A stretch of DNA of 64,000 bases from Equibacterium sp963662035 (GTDB lineage Bacteria; Bacteroidota; Bacteroidia; Bacteroidales; UBA932): assembly GCA_963662035.1 (NCBI GenBank), contig CAVLDO010000009.1, positions 1-64,000 on the forward strand, given 5' to 3'. The stretch's first letter is position 1; every line of letters starts with the position of its first letter. The notes beneath the pieces were generated by a model. The model was not told the origin of the DNA. It made no database searches and was given only the letters and a program-made list of their open reading frames with translations. Positions 44,304 to 53,182 of the stretch are shown here, piece after piece. The translations under genes and the position numbers were made by a program.

Positions 44304-45467
44304 ATGCGGATGAATTTGAAAAGTGCAGCTGAGGCTTTCGAAGCCATTGAAACCCCGTTCTATTATTACGATATGGAGCTGTTGGGGCGGACTCTCGACG
44401 AGTTGGACGCCCAATCGGCTGGGTACGGATATGTAGCTCATTACGCCATAAAAGCCAACGACGATGCCAGAATACTTGAGACGGTGCGCAGTCACGGCCT
44501 CGGGGCCGACTGCGTGAGCGGCGGCGAGGTGTCGGCGGCCCTGCAGGCCGGCTTCCCCCCCGAAAAGATAGTGTTTGCCGGCGTAGGCAAAACCGACAGG
44601 GAAATCCGCCTGGCCCTTGAGGCGGGCATAGGCTGCTTCAACTGCGAGTCGATTCCCGAGATAGAGGTTATAGACGCCCTCGCGGGGTCGCTGGGCCGCA
44701 GGGCGCGCATAGCCGTCAGGGTAAATCCCGACATCGACGCCCACACCCACAAATATATCTCCACAGGGCTTGAAGACAACAAGTTCGGCATCAGCACCCG
44801 GGCTTTTGACAGCCTGGCCGCAGTGCTCTCCCGCCTGCAGAATACCGACTTTCTTGGGCTCCACGTGCACGTGGGTTCGCAGATTACCGATATGGGGGTG
44901 TTTGAGCTGGAGGGGCGGCGCACGCTGGAGATATTGGAATGGTTCCGCGGGCGCGGTTTCGCCGTCAACTATCTGAATGTGGGCGGAGGCTTGGGTGTGG
45001 ACTACGACGACCCCGACGCGAATCCCGTGCCGCAGTTCGCCGGCTGGATGGAGAGCATCCACCGCAACCTGCCGCAGGGAGAGGGGCAGACGCTCCATTT
45101 TGAGCCGGGCCGCTCGGTGGTGGCCCAGTGCGGCAGCCTCATCAGCCGGGTGGTGTTTGTAAAGGAGGGGAGCACGCGCAAGTTCGCCATTCTGGATGCA
45201 GGTATGAACGATCTCATCCGCCCCGCCCTCTACGGCGCGCACCACAAGGTGCAGAACCTCTCTTCATCCGCCGCCGAAACCCTCTACGATGTGGTGGGCC
45301 CCGTGTGCGAGTCCTCCGACATCTGGGGCAAAGATCTGATGCTGCCGCAGACAAGGCGCGGCGACCTTATGGCCATCCGCTCCGCCGGAGCCTACGGGCA
45401 GGTGATGGCGATGGACTACAACCGCCGCCCCCGGGCAAAGGCGGTATATTCCGACAGACTGAAATAA
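44304..45467 (+). CDS. lysA: Diaminopimelate decarboxylase
   Basis: Makes lysine from meso-diaminopimelate; PLP fold-III enzyme, 387 aa. The PLP Lys50 is in HYAIKAN, the Gly-rich phosphate loop is NVGGGLGVDY, EPGRSVV follows, and CESSDIWGKD carries the catalytic Cys and substrate contacts. The ATG at 44304 is used; a TTG three codons upstream is less likely. It follows the HmuY-like gene by 23 bases and may be read through from that locus, although its function belongs to amino-acid and cell-wall synthesis. Confidence 0.93.
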   Translation: MRMNLKSAAEAFEAIETPFYYYDMELLGRTLDELDAQSAGYGYVAHYAIKANDDARILETVRSHGLGADCVSGGEVSAALQAGFPPEKIVFAGVGKTDREIRLALEAGIGCFNCESIPEIEVIDALAGSLGRRARIAVRVNPDIDAHTHKYISTGLEDNKFGISTRAFDSLAAVLSRLQNTDFLGLHVHVGSQITDMGVFELEGRRTLEILEWFRGRGFAVNYLNVGGGLGVDYDDPDANPVPQFAGWMESIHRNLPQGEGQTLHFEPGRSVVAQCGSLISRVVFVKEGSTRKFAILDAGMNDLIRPALYGAHHKVQNLSSSAAETLYDVVGPVCESSDIWGKDLMLPQTRRGDLMAIRSAGAYGQVMAMDYNRRPRAKAVYSDRLK

Positions 45468-45480
45468 AAACGATTGAGAT

Positions 45481-46806
45481 ATGTTCGAAAACTTAACCGA
45501 GAGACTGGAGAAGTCCTTTAAACTGATAAAAGGCCAGGGCAAAATCACCGAGGTCAACATTTCAGAAACCCTCAAGGAGGTGCGGCGCGCCCTTTTGGAC
45601 GCCGATGTCAGCTACAAGACCGCCAAGACCTTCTGCGACACCGTAAAACAGAAGGCTCTGGGGCAGGACATCCTGATTGCGGTGAAGCCCGAGCAGATGA
45701 TGGTCAAGATCGTGCACGACGAGCTGGCCGACCTGATGGGCAGCACCGAGACAGAGGTCAACCTCAAGGCCAGCCCCGCCATAATTCTGGTGGCCGGTCT
45801 CCAGGGTTCCGGTAAGACCACCTTCAGCGGCAAGTTCGCCCTCAACTGCAAGAGCAAAAAGGGCAGGCAGGTGCTGCTTACCGCCTGCGACGTGTACCGC
45901 CCCGCCGCAATAGAGCAGCTCAAGGTGCTCGGCGAGCAGATAGGCGTCCCCGTCTATAGCGAAGAGGGGGTCAAGGACCCCGTCTCGATTGCCCGCAACG
46001 CAGTGAGCAAGGCGCGCAAAGAGGGGTACAATGTGGTTATAATCGATACTGCCGGCCGTCTGGCCGTGGACGAGGAGATGATGCGGGAGATGGAGGCCAT
46101 CAAGGCGGCCGTCAACCCCACCGAAATCCTCTTTGTGGTGGATGCGATGACCGGTCAGGACGCAGTGGAGACCGCCAAGACCTTCAACGACCGTCTGGAC
46201 TTTGACGGAGTGGTCCTCTCCAAGATGGACGGCGACACCCGAGGCGGCGCGGCCCTCTCCATCAAGGCTGTGGTGAACAAGCCCATAAAGTTCATCAGCA
46301 ACGGCGAAAAGATGGAGGCGCTGGACATATTCTACCCCAAGCGCATAGCCGACCGCATACTCGGCATGGGCGACGTGGTCTCCCTGGTTGAGCGCGCCCA
46401 GGAGCAGTTCGACGAGGAGCAGGCGCGCCGTCTGCACAAAAAGCTGGCCCGCAACCAGTTCACCCTGGAAGACTTCTATCAGCAGATACAGCAGATAAAG
46501 AAGATGGGCAACATCAAGGATCTGGCTTCGATGCTGCCCGGCGTGGGCAAGATGCTCAAGGATGTGGACATCGACAACAACTCCTTCAAGGGAATCGAGG
46601 CCATAATCTTATCGATGACCCCCTACGAGCGGGAAAATCCGGACGAAATCAACGGCAGCCGCCGCAAGCGCATTGCTGCGGGAAGCGGCACCAGCGTGGT
46701 GGAGGTCAACCGCCTGCTCAAGCAGTTCGAGGGGACCCGCAAGGTTATGAAGACTGTGGCCGGCGGCAGCAACGCTATGGCCGCGATGATGAGAAAAAAA
46801 AGATAA
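45481..46806 (+). CDS. ffh: Signal recognition particle protein Ffh
   Basis: The GTPase that targets nascent membrane proteins with 4.5S RNA to FtsY. It is 441 aa with N, G and M domains in order. The G1 loop GLQGSGKTT is at residues 107-115, DTAGR is G3 and SKMDGDTRGG is G4. The methionine-rich M domain begins near 330 and contains the RNA-binding block RRKRIAAGSGTS. The SRP RNA gene is not in this window. It follows lysA by 13 bases. Confidence 0.97.
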   Translation: MFENLTERLEKSFKLIKGQGKITEVNISETLKEVRRALLDADVSYKTAKTFCDTVKQKALGQDILIAVKPEQMMVKIVHDELADLMGSTETEVNLKASPAIILVAGLQGSGKTTFSGKFALNCKSKKGRQVLLTACDVYRPAAIEQLKVLGEQIGVPVYSEEGVKDPVSIARNAVSKARKEGYNVVIIDTAGRLAVDEEMMREMEAIKAAVNPTEILFVVDAMTGQDAVETAKTFNDRLDFDGVVLSKMDGDTRGGAALSIKAVVNKPIKFISNGEKMEALDIFYPKRIADRILGMGDVVSLVERAQEQFDEEQARRLHKKLARNQFTLEDFYQQIQQIKKMGNIKDLASMLPGVGKMLKDVDIDNNSFKGIEAIILSMTPYERENPDEINGSRRKRIAAGSGTSVVEVNRLLKQFEGTRKVMKTVAGGSNAMAAMMRKKR

Positions 46807-46819
46807 AAACAGAAGCGAT

Positions 46820-47692
46820 ATGACAATTCTAGACGGAAAAGCGACATCGGAGCGCATCAAGAAGCAGATTGCCTGCGAAGTGGAATCAATAGTTGCAGCG
46901 GGGGGCAAGCGCCCGCACCTGACCGCCATTCTGGTGGGCGAGGACGGCGCCAGCAAGACCTACGTGGCCAATAAGGAGAAGGCCTGCGCGGCGGCCGGAT
47001 TCACCTCCACGGTGCTCCGCTTTCCTGCCACAATGAGCGAGGAGGCCCTGCTGGAGCAGGTGGCAGCCCTCAACGCCGACCCCGATGTGGACGGATTCAT
47101 AGTGCAGCTCCCTCTGCCCGGGCATATCGACGAGAACAAAATCATCGAGGCCATCGACCCCGCCAAAGATGTGGACGGCTTTCATCCGGTGAACGTGGGG
47201 CGGATGATGCTGGGGCTGGACGCCTTTGTCAGCGCCACCCCCTTCGGCATCATCACTCTGCTGGAGGAGTACGGCATAGAAACGTGCGGCAAGCACTGCG
47301 TGGTGCTGGGCCGCAGCAACATAGTGGGGCGTCCCATCGCCAACCTGTTGAGCCAGAAGGCTAAAGTGGGCGACTGCACCGTGACCGTATGCCACAGCCG
47401 CACCAAGAACATCGCCGACTACACCCGCAGCGCCGACATAATCATCGCCGCCCTGGGCGTCCCGGAATTCCTCAAGGGAGATATGGTAAAGGAGGGGGTC
47501 GTGATTGTGGATGTGGGCATAACACGCGTGCCTGACTCTTCTGCCAAGGGCTATCACCTTGCTGGCGATGTGGCCTTCGACGAGGTCTGTGCGAAGGCTT
47601 CCTACATAACTCCGGTGCCGGGCGGCGTGGGCCCTATGACCATTGTGTCGCTGCTCAAGAACACTCTCAAGGCGGCTCGCAGGCGCTCTTAA
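46820..47692 (+). CDS. folD: Bifunctional methylenetetrahydrofolate dehydrogenase/cyclohydrolase
   Basis: Interconverts methylene-, methenyl- and formyl-tetrahydrofolate; 290 aa. The family pattern is complete: YVANKEKAC with the catalytic Lys, DGFIVQLPLPGHI, PAKDVDGFHPVNVG, the Rossmann block VVLGRSNIVGRP, and the C-terminal PGGVGPMTI. It follows ffh by 13 bases and ends just before a strong shared terminator. Confidence 0.97.
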   Translation: MTILDGKATSERIKKQIACEVESIVAAGGKRPHLTAILVGEDGASKTYVANKEKACAAAGFTSTVLRFPATMSEEALLEQVAALNADPDVDGFIVQLPLPGHIDENKIIEAIDPAKDVDGFHPVNVGRMMLGLDAFVSATPFGIITLLEEYGIETCGKHCVVLGRSNIVGRPIANLLSQKAKVGDCTVTVCHSRTKNIADYTRSADIIIAALGVPEFLKGDMVKEGVVIVDVGITRVPDSSAKGYHLAGDVAFDEVCAKASYITPVPGGVGPMTIVSLLKNTLKAARRRS

Positions 47693-47708
47693 AGCCTCGG
47701 CGCGCGCC

Positions 47709-47764
47709 AAAAGTGCACATCCCGCCCTCTGCTGAAACCTGCAGAGGGCGGGATGTGCACTTTT
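47709..47764. terminator. Bidirectional terminator between folD and the DUF2490 operon
   Basis: A perfect 24-base inverted repeat (47709-47732 and 47741-47764) with an eight-base loop. The outer ends are AAAA and TTTT, so it can stop transcripts from both sides. It separates converging genes. Confidence 0.85.
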
Positions 47765-47776
47765 GAGCCCCAGATC

Positions 47777-48577
47777 TTAGAAGCTGAACTTGTAGGCTAC
47801 GCCGATGCTGGTGTACAGCCCCTTTTCATGGGTGATGCTCTTGAGGACGGTGCCGCTCTTGGCGGTGTCGGTCTCCTTGTCGAAGCAATACTGGGTCAGC
47901 AGAAAAACATCCAGCGAGTGATGGCTCGCAAGGTTGATTTCGGTGCCGATGCAGCCGCTGTAGCGGTTGAAGTAGGCGTTGTTGTAGCCGGTGAAGGTGT
48001 AGTCTTCGAATGTCTGTGACGCCGAATCCCACACCGCGCTGCAGCTGGGGTCGTTGAATACATTGCGCAGCTCTGCGTAGGCATAGGGCTCCCAGATGCC
48101 GAGTCCCTTATAGGAGACCTTGGCGCGGCTCTTTAGGGCCAGGGAGTTGGGGGTGGACTGCTTCTTGATCGCATTCACGCTCTTGTGGGTCATCTGCAGC
48201 CGCTCCTTGAGCGAGAAGCGCCAGTCGCCGCTGCGCAGGCTAAATGTGGCGTCGCCCCACACCCGGTGGCGAATCTTCCACTCTCCCGACGAGTTTTTCT
48301 TCTCTATGAAGGCGTAGCCGCCCCCGACCTTGAAATACCTGTTTATCTTGTAGCTCAACCCAAGGTCGGCCTGCAGGCGGTAGGGGTCGGTAATCTGGTC
48401 TCTGGAGCGCACCTCGCCCGAGGCGGAAAGGTGCAGCCCTTTGGATAGCTTCTTGTCAGCCTCGGCGCTGATGCGGGCGCCGAAGCCGTATTCGGTTTCA
48501 CTCTCCTGTATCTGGGCGCGGGAGACCAGCGGGCAGAGCAGCAGCATCGCCGCCATAAGTGTCTTTTTCAAATCCAT
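47777..48577 (-). CDS. DUF2490-like outer-membrane protein
   Basis: A 266-aa protein with a signal peptide (MDLKKTLMAAMLLLCPLVSRAQ) and alternating amphipathic strands ending in AYKFSF, typical of a small beta-barrel. The pattern RYFKVGGGYAFIEKK and WRFSLKERLQ fits DUF2490. Function unknown. It is the last gene of a four-gene minus-strand unit behind DUF4956, VTC and the YD-like gene. Confidence 0.7.
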   Translation of the reverse strand: MDLKKTLMAAMLLLCPLVSRAQIQESETEYGFGARISAEADKKLSKGLHLSASGEVRSRDQITDPYRLQADLGLSYKINRYFKVGGGYAFIEKKNSSGEWKIRHRVWGDATFSLRSGDWRFSLKERLQMTHKSVNAIKKQSTPNSLALKSRAKVSYKGLGIWEPYAYAELRNVFNDPSCSAVWDSASQTFEDYTFTGYNNAYFNRYSGCIGTEINLASHHSLDVFLLTQYCFDKETDTAKSGTVLKSITHEKGLYTSIGVAYKFSF

Positions 48578-48589
48578 AATCTACTGTAT

Positions 48590-49357
48590 CTACTGTTCTA
48601 CAAAATCTTTCGCCTTCGTGAGGGTGTCTATCGAGCCGGTCTGTCCACTCTCCAGCGTGTAATAAATCTTCAAAAATGCCGAATCCTTCAAGAAATCGAC
48701 GTGCCCAACCTCCACATTGTTCACCTTAATGCCGATGCGCTTCTCCAGGTCGGCCACCAGTTCTGCGCGATGCTGGGGTACAATCAGGTCGATGCGGTCG
48801 TAGAGCACCAGCTTGGTGGAGGTGTGGCGCAGCAGGCGGTCGTTTTCCAGCACCGCTATCAGCAGCACTATCAGGGCGTTGGTCAGTACCATAATGCCTA
48901 TGGTGCCGAGGCTCAGCTCATAGTGCGGGGCGGGCCCGACGGCTCCCACGAGCCTGTAGACCGGGGCGAGGCCGTTGACCGCCGCCAGCGCGATGATCAC
49001 GAACAGATAGGTCATCTCCCGGATGGGGACCGTCTCCGTGCGGTAGCGTATCACGCCAAAGATAGCAAAAAGTCCCAATGTGAGGCCGATTCCCACCTCG
49101 ACATTGCCCAAAATGTAGAGCAGCATCAGCATTGCCGCAGAAAACACCATAAAGGTGAAGTAGTAGTCGCGCCGCCGGCTCTTGCGGTAGTAGAAGCACC
49201 GCACCAGAATCCAGCACACCAGCAGATTCAGAAAAAAGCGGATGCAGAGCTCGGTAAGCGACTGTCCCGTGCTCATCACGGCGTCGGTTATGGACTGGAT
49301 GTCCATCAGGTTCTCGTCGGCAAGGTCAAACTCGCCCAACTCTTGAGGTTCAATCAT
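48590..49357 (-). CDS. DUF4956 membrane protein
   Basis: A 255-aa inner-membrane protein with about four hydrophobic segments between residues 35 and 150 (FFLNLLVCWILVRCFYY, FSAAMLMLLYILG, MTYLFVIIALAAVNGL, IGIMVLTNALIVLLIAVL), followed by a cytoplasmic domain of about 100 residues. The core IGLTLGLFAIFGVIRYRTETVPIREMTY is typical of DUF4956. Such proteins regularly sit next to VTC-domain enzymes and may be their membrane partner. It overlaps the VTC gene by four bases. Confidence 0.75.
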   Translation of the reverse strand: MIEPQELGEFDLADENLMDIQSITDAVMSTGQSLTELCIRFFLNLLVCWILVRCFYYRKSRRRDYYFTFMVFSAAMLMLLYILGNVEVGIGLTLGLFAIFGVIRYRTETVPIREMTYLFVIIALAAVNGLAPVYRLVGAVGPAPHYELSLGTIGIMVLTNALIVLLIAVLENDRLLRHTSTKLVLYDRIDLIVPQHRAELVADLEKRIGIKVNNVEVGHVDFLKDSAFLKIYYTLESGQTGSIDTLTKAKDFVEQ

Positions 49358-50151
49358 ATCAGGTCAAATTTTCTGTTCATTATCTTCTCTATAGTGCGCA
49401 CTTTTATCTTAAAGCGGTTGCCCTTGGCCTGCGAGTCGGTGAGCACCACCGCTATGCAGTATTTGCTCACCCGCATCTGCTTTACCCGGCGGCGCAGCAG
49501 TATGTCGCGCATAGCGCTCTGCTTCTGCGAATCCTGCTTGAGCTCGATTATGGCAAGGCCGTCCAGCGATGCCTGATTGCCGGTGCGGTAGTTTTCGAAC
49601 TGCAGCCCGGTGTCTATGGTGATGCGCTCGCTCAAGGCGCTGTCAACCAGGGTGATGCGGGTAAAGTTGGTGGAGAGCACCGGGGTTATCATTTCTGCCG
49701 TGACGGCAGAATGGGACGCCAGGTAGGCGCAGGCGGTGTCGTCGAATGTGAAGTCCTTCAGCTCCGACTCGGGGATAGGCGTCCGCTTCTTTTTGGTGCG
49801 GCCGTGGTTGTTTTTGCGCTTGATTTCAAGAAAGCTGAGGCCCGAGTTGAGGTAGACGCGGGTGCGCACCTTCTCCCGCACGAGGTGGCGGTTGTGGTGG
49901 TCGCGGAACATCTTCATCCCCGGAGTGTCGTAATACACCGAACTGTAGGGAATCAGTTTGGACCCTTCTGTCTGCAGCGCGCGGTAGCCCTCGCTGCGGG
50001 CATCGGAGAGCACCTTGAGAAGGGTGCCGGTGTCCGTCACGAACTTGGAGTCGACCCGGTTGAGCAGCTTCACCCCCTCCATTTCTTCCAGCGAGATGGA
50101 GGGCAGGGCCGCGGCGGCCTCCTGCAGCGGGGTGGGGACGTCACTATTCAT
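49354..50151 (-). CDS. VTC-domain protein (polyphosphate polymerase-like)
   Basis: A 265-aa protein of the VTC/CYTH tunnel fold, related to the yeast polyphosphate polymerase Vtc4. Basic and acidic strand residues that line the tunnel are visible: LLNRVDSKFVTD, VRTRVYLNSGLSFLEIKRKN, ITIDTGLQFEN and AIIELKQDS. It has no membrane segment of its own, and the adjacent DUF4956 gene would supply one. Bacterial members are only predicted to make or bind polyphosphate. It overlaps genes on both sides by four and eight bases. Confidence 0.8.
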   Translation of the reverse strand: MNSDVPTPLQEAAAALPSISLEEMEGVKLLNRVDSKFVTDTGTLLKVLSDARSEGYRALQTEGSKLIPYSSVYYDTPGMKMFRDHHNRHLVREKVRTRVYLNSGLSFLEIKRKNNHGRTKKKRTPIPESELKDFTFDDTACAYLASHSAVTAEMITPVLSTNFTRITLVDSALSERITIDTGLQFENYRTGNQASLDGLAIIELKQDSQKQSAMRDILLRRRVKQMRVSKYCIAVVLTDSQAKGNRFKIKVRTIEKIMNRKFDLI

Positions 50152-50563
50152 CCTGCACGATGTATTCGTATACCTTGGTCTTGAGCAGCTTCCCCTTGGG
50201 GTTGTAGGTGTACTGCGACTTCTTTTTGCCGAATTCGTTGTATTCGAACGTTTTGTAGTTCACAAGGCGGTTGTGCTCGTCGTAGAGCAGCTCGCGCGAA
50301 ATCTTGCCGTTCTCCCCCCACTCGTAGCGCTTGCGCCACTTCTGGCGGCCGGCAGAGTCGTATTCGGTCTCCTCTATCTTCTTCCCCTCCGGCGAGAATA
50401 TGGTAAGCTGGTCTATGACCTTGCTGCCGCTCCCGGTCACGTTCCACTCTTTCACCACAAGGTTCTTCTTGTTGATCTTGACTTTGGCTGCGCCGGAATC
50501 CTGGGCTGCGGCGGCAATGGCGCAGCAGAGAAACAGGGTTATTGCCGAGGTTAATTTTTTCAT
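50144..50563 (-). CDS. Small exported protein with YD/MORN-like repeats
   Basis: A 139-aa protein with a signal peptide (MKKLTSAITLFLCCAIAAAAQ). The mature part has repeated short beta-hairpins of the YD type (EYDSAGRQKWRKRYEWGENGKI, YDEHNRLVNYKTFEYNEFGK, YNPKGKLLKTKVYEY). It is not further identified. It is the first gene of the VTC-DUF4956-DUF2490 unit, so it may be a periplasmic or surface partner. Confidence 0.65.
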   Translation of the reverse strand: MKKLTSAITLFLCCAIAAAAQDSGAAKVKINKKNLVVKEWNVTGSGSKVIDQLTIFSPEGKKIEETEYDSAGRQKWRKRYEWGENGKISRELLYDEHNRLVNYKTFEYNEFGKKKSQYTYNPKGKLLKTKVYEYIVQDE

Positions 50564-50595
50564 GGTCAGCGGTCAAATAATAAGTGTGCTTTTTA

Positions 50596-50603
50596 CAAAT
50601 ATA
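50596..50603 (-). promoter_or_regulatory. Predicted -7 box of the VTC operon
   Basis: The minus strand reads TATATTTG, 32 bases upstream of the YD-like gene. The -33 region is a poor match. Confidence 0.4.
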
Positions 50604-50678
50604 ACAAATGTCTGCGAGTTGTTCATATAGACTATGGTTTTTCAATCCGGTTTAAAATCAAAGACTATATGGCGGAAT

Positions 50679-50709
50679 TTTGCACTTAATGCAAAGCTGA
50701 GTATATTTG
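50679..50709 (+). promoter_or_regulatory. Promoter of thrA
   Basis: TTTG (50679-50682), 19 bases, TATATTTG (50702-50709): a full match to the Bacteroidota consensus, with a predicted start about 27 bases before the ATG. No leader peptide or threonine attenuator is visible. Confidence 0.75.
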
Positions 50710-50740
50710 AACTCTCATAATACACGCATATTACACGCAG

Positions 50741-53170
50741 ATGAAAGTTTTGAAATTCGGCGGCAGCAGCGTCGCAACGGCAGAGAATATACTCAAAGTT
50801 AAATCCATCGTAGAAAAGACAGACGACGTGGCCGTGGTCGTGGTGTCGGCTCTGGGCGGCGTCACCGACGAACTAGTGAAGACCTCCCGGCTGGCCTCCG
50901 AGTGCGACGAGTCGTATAAAGAGCACCTGGACGCCCTGCGCGTGCGCCACAACCAGACCTGCGAGGCCCTTGTGAGCGACGGCCCCCGCGCCGAAGAGCT
51001 CAAAAAGAGCGTGAACGCCCTGCTTGACGAGCTGGAGGGGATATGCCGCGGAGTGTTTCTTTTAAAGGTGATTCCCGACACAACCCGCGACCAGATACTG
51101 AGCTTTGGCGAGCGGCTCTCGTCGCTGATAGTAACCGCCGCGGTGGGCTATGCCACACGCTACAATTCGCTGGACTTCATCCGCACAGAGCACGGCCTGG
51201 TGAATGTAGAAGAGACCAACCGCTTGATACGCGAGTGTTTTGCAGATTACAAGAAGGGGAGCCCCGTGGCCATCGTGCCCGGCTTCATAGCCCGCGATAT
51301 GAGCGGCGAAATCTCCACACTGGGGCGCGGCGGCAGCGACTACACCGCCAGCATCCTGGCGGCGGCTCTGGATGCCTCCGTGCTGGAAATATGGACTGAC
51401 GTGGACGGCTTTATGACAGCCGACCCACGCATAATACACACCTCCTACGTGATTGACGAGCTCTCATACGAGGAGGCCACCGAGCTGTGCAACTTCGGGG
51501 CTAAGGTGATCTATCCCCCCACAGTATATCCCGTCTGCATCAAGGAGATCCCCATTCTGGTGAAGAATACCTTCAACCCCGCCGCCCCCGGCACCCTGAT
51601 CCACGCCTCCGACCGCCTGCACAAGAGCGAGCAGATGATCAAGGGCATCTCCAGCATAGACAACATAAGCCTCATAACCCTCTGCGCCACCTCTATGGTG
51701 GGCATTGTGGGGGTCGACCGCCACATATTCACCGCCCTCGCCGACAAGAACATCAGCGTGTTCCTGGTGAGCCAGTCGGCCTCCGAAACCGGTATTTCTG
51801 TGGGCGTGAGCAGCAAAGACGCCGAGCAGGCGTGCAAGGTGCTCAGCGAGACGTTTGATAGCGAAATCGCCAGCGGCGCTGTGAATCCCATCAAGCGCAA
51901 AGACGATCTGGCCGCGGTGGCGGTGGTGGGCGAGAATATGAAGCACCAGTGCGGCGTCGCCGGCAAGCTGTTCTCCACCCTGGGGCGCAACGGCATCAGC
52001 ATAGTGGCCCTGGCGCAGGGGGCCTCGGAGAGCAACATCTCCTTCGTGGTCAAGAGCAAGTATCTGCGCAAGTCGCTCAATGTGATTCACGACGGCTTCT
52101 TTCTCTCGCAGTATCAGGAGCTCAATTTGTTCGTGTGTGGAGTGGGCGTGGTGGGCGGCCAGCTCATAGAGCAGCTGTCTATGCAGCGCGAGAAACTTAT
52201 GCAGGAAAACAACCTCAAAATAAACATAGTGGGCATCGCCCGCAGCAACCGCGCCATCTTTGACCGCAACGGGCTGGATCTGTCTTCGTGGCGCGAAGAT
52301 CTGCAGAACGGCATCGAGACCGACCCCGCACGCCTGAAAAGCGAGGTGGTGGGGATGAACATCTTCAACGCAGTGTTTGTGGACTGCACCGCCAGCGCCG
52401 ACATCGCGGCCCTCTACGGCGACCTTTTCCGCCACGGCGTCTCGGTGGTGGCCGCCAACAAGATTGCCGCCTCCTCCGACTACGAAAACTACCGCCGCCT
52501 CAAGGAGAGCGCCCGCGACCGGGGTGTCAAATTCCTCTTCGAGGCCAATGTGGGGGCCGGACTGCCCATCATCAACACCATCAACAACCTCTGCAAGAGC
52601 GGCGACCGCATTCTCAAGATAGAAGCTGTGCTTTCTGGCACGCTCAATTTCATATTCAATACGATTTCTGCCGGCACCCCCTTCAGCGAGGCGGTGCGTC
52701 AGGCCAAGGAGCAGGGCATATCTGAGCCCGACCCGCGCATCGACCTCTCCGGCACCGATGTCATCCGCAAGCTGGTGATCCTCTCCCGCGAGGCGGGCTA
52801 CAAGGTGAGCCGTGAAGATGTGGAGGCTGTGGGCTTTATCCCCAAGGAGTTCTTCGAGTGTTCTCTGGAAGAGTTCTGGAACAGGCTGCCGACTCTCGAC
52901 GCCCGATTCGAGGCGCGCCGCAAAGAGCTGGAGGCGGCCCACAAGCATCTGCGCTATGTCGCCACTATGGAGGACGGCAGGTGCAGCGTGGCCCTCAAGG
53001 AGGTGGACAGCTGCCACGCCTTCTACGCTCTGGCCGGCTCCAACAACATCGTGCTGCTCACCACAGAGCGCTACAACCAGCATCCGATGCTGATCCAGGG
53101 CTACGGTGCCGGGGCCGATGTCACCGCCGCCGGCGTGTTCGCCGACATCATCAGCGTGGCCAATGTGTAG
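50741..53170 (+). CDS. thrA: Bifunctional aspartate kinase/homoserine dehydrogenase
   Basis: A fusion of 809 aa catalysing the first and third steps of threonine/methionine synthesis. The aspartate kinase domain (1 to about 290) starts KFGGSSVA and includes GGSDYTASILA. Two ACT-type regulatory domains follow (about 310-450, with GIVGVDRHIF and NGISIVALAQGASESNIS). The homoserine dehydrogenase begins near 463 with CGVGVVGGQ and contains GAGLPIINTI and EPDPRIDLSGTDVIRK. Feedback by threonine is expected for this architecture. It starts behind a strong predicted promoter; the sirtuin gene follows by 12 bases. Confidence 0.96.
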   Translation: MKVLKFGGSSVATAENILKVKSIVEKTDDVAVVVVSALGGVTDELVKTSRLASECDESYKEHLDALRVRHNQTCEALVSDGPRAEELKKSVNALLDELEGICRGVFLLKVIPDTTRDQILSFGERLSSLIVTAAVGYATRYNSLDFIRTEHGLVNVEETNRLIRECFADYKKGSPVAIVPGFIARDMSGEISTLGRGGSDYTASILAAALDASVLEIWTDVDGFMTADPRIIHTSYVIDELSYEEATELCNFGAKVIYPPTVYPVCIKEIPILVKNTFNPAAPGTLIHASDRLHKSEQMIKGISSIDNISLITLCATSMVGIVGVDRHIFTALADKNISVFLVSQSASETGISVGVSSKDAEQACKVLSETFDSEIASGAVNPIKRKDDLAAVAVVGENMKHQCGVAGKLFSTLGRNGISIVALAQGASESNISFVVKSKYLRKSLNVIHDGFFLSQYQELNLFVCGVGVVGGQLIEQLSMQREKLMQENNLKINIVGIARSNRAIFDRNGLDLSSWREDLQNGIETDPARLKSEVVGMNIFNAVFVDCTASADIAALYGDLFRHGVSVVAANKIAASSDYENYRRLKESARDRGVKFLFEANVGAGLPIINTINNLCKSGDRILKIEAVLSGTLNFIFNTISAGTPFSEAVRQAKEQGISEPDPRIDLSGTDVIRKLVILSREAGYKVSREDVEAVGFIPKEFFECSLEEFWNRLPTLDARFEARRKELEAAHKHLRYVATMEDGRCSVALKEVDSCHAFYALAGSNNIVLLTTERYNQHPMLIQGYGAGADVTAAGVFADIISVANV

Positions 53171-53182
53171 CCGCACAGGCAG

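Noticed and set aside
50581..50740. Threonine attenuator leader peptide before thrA
   Set aside because: No short frame rich in Thr or Ile codons and no terminator hairpin lie between the promoter and the ATG.
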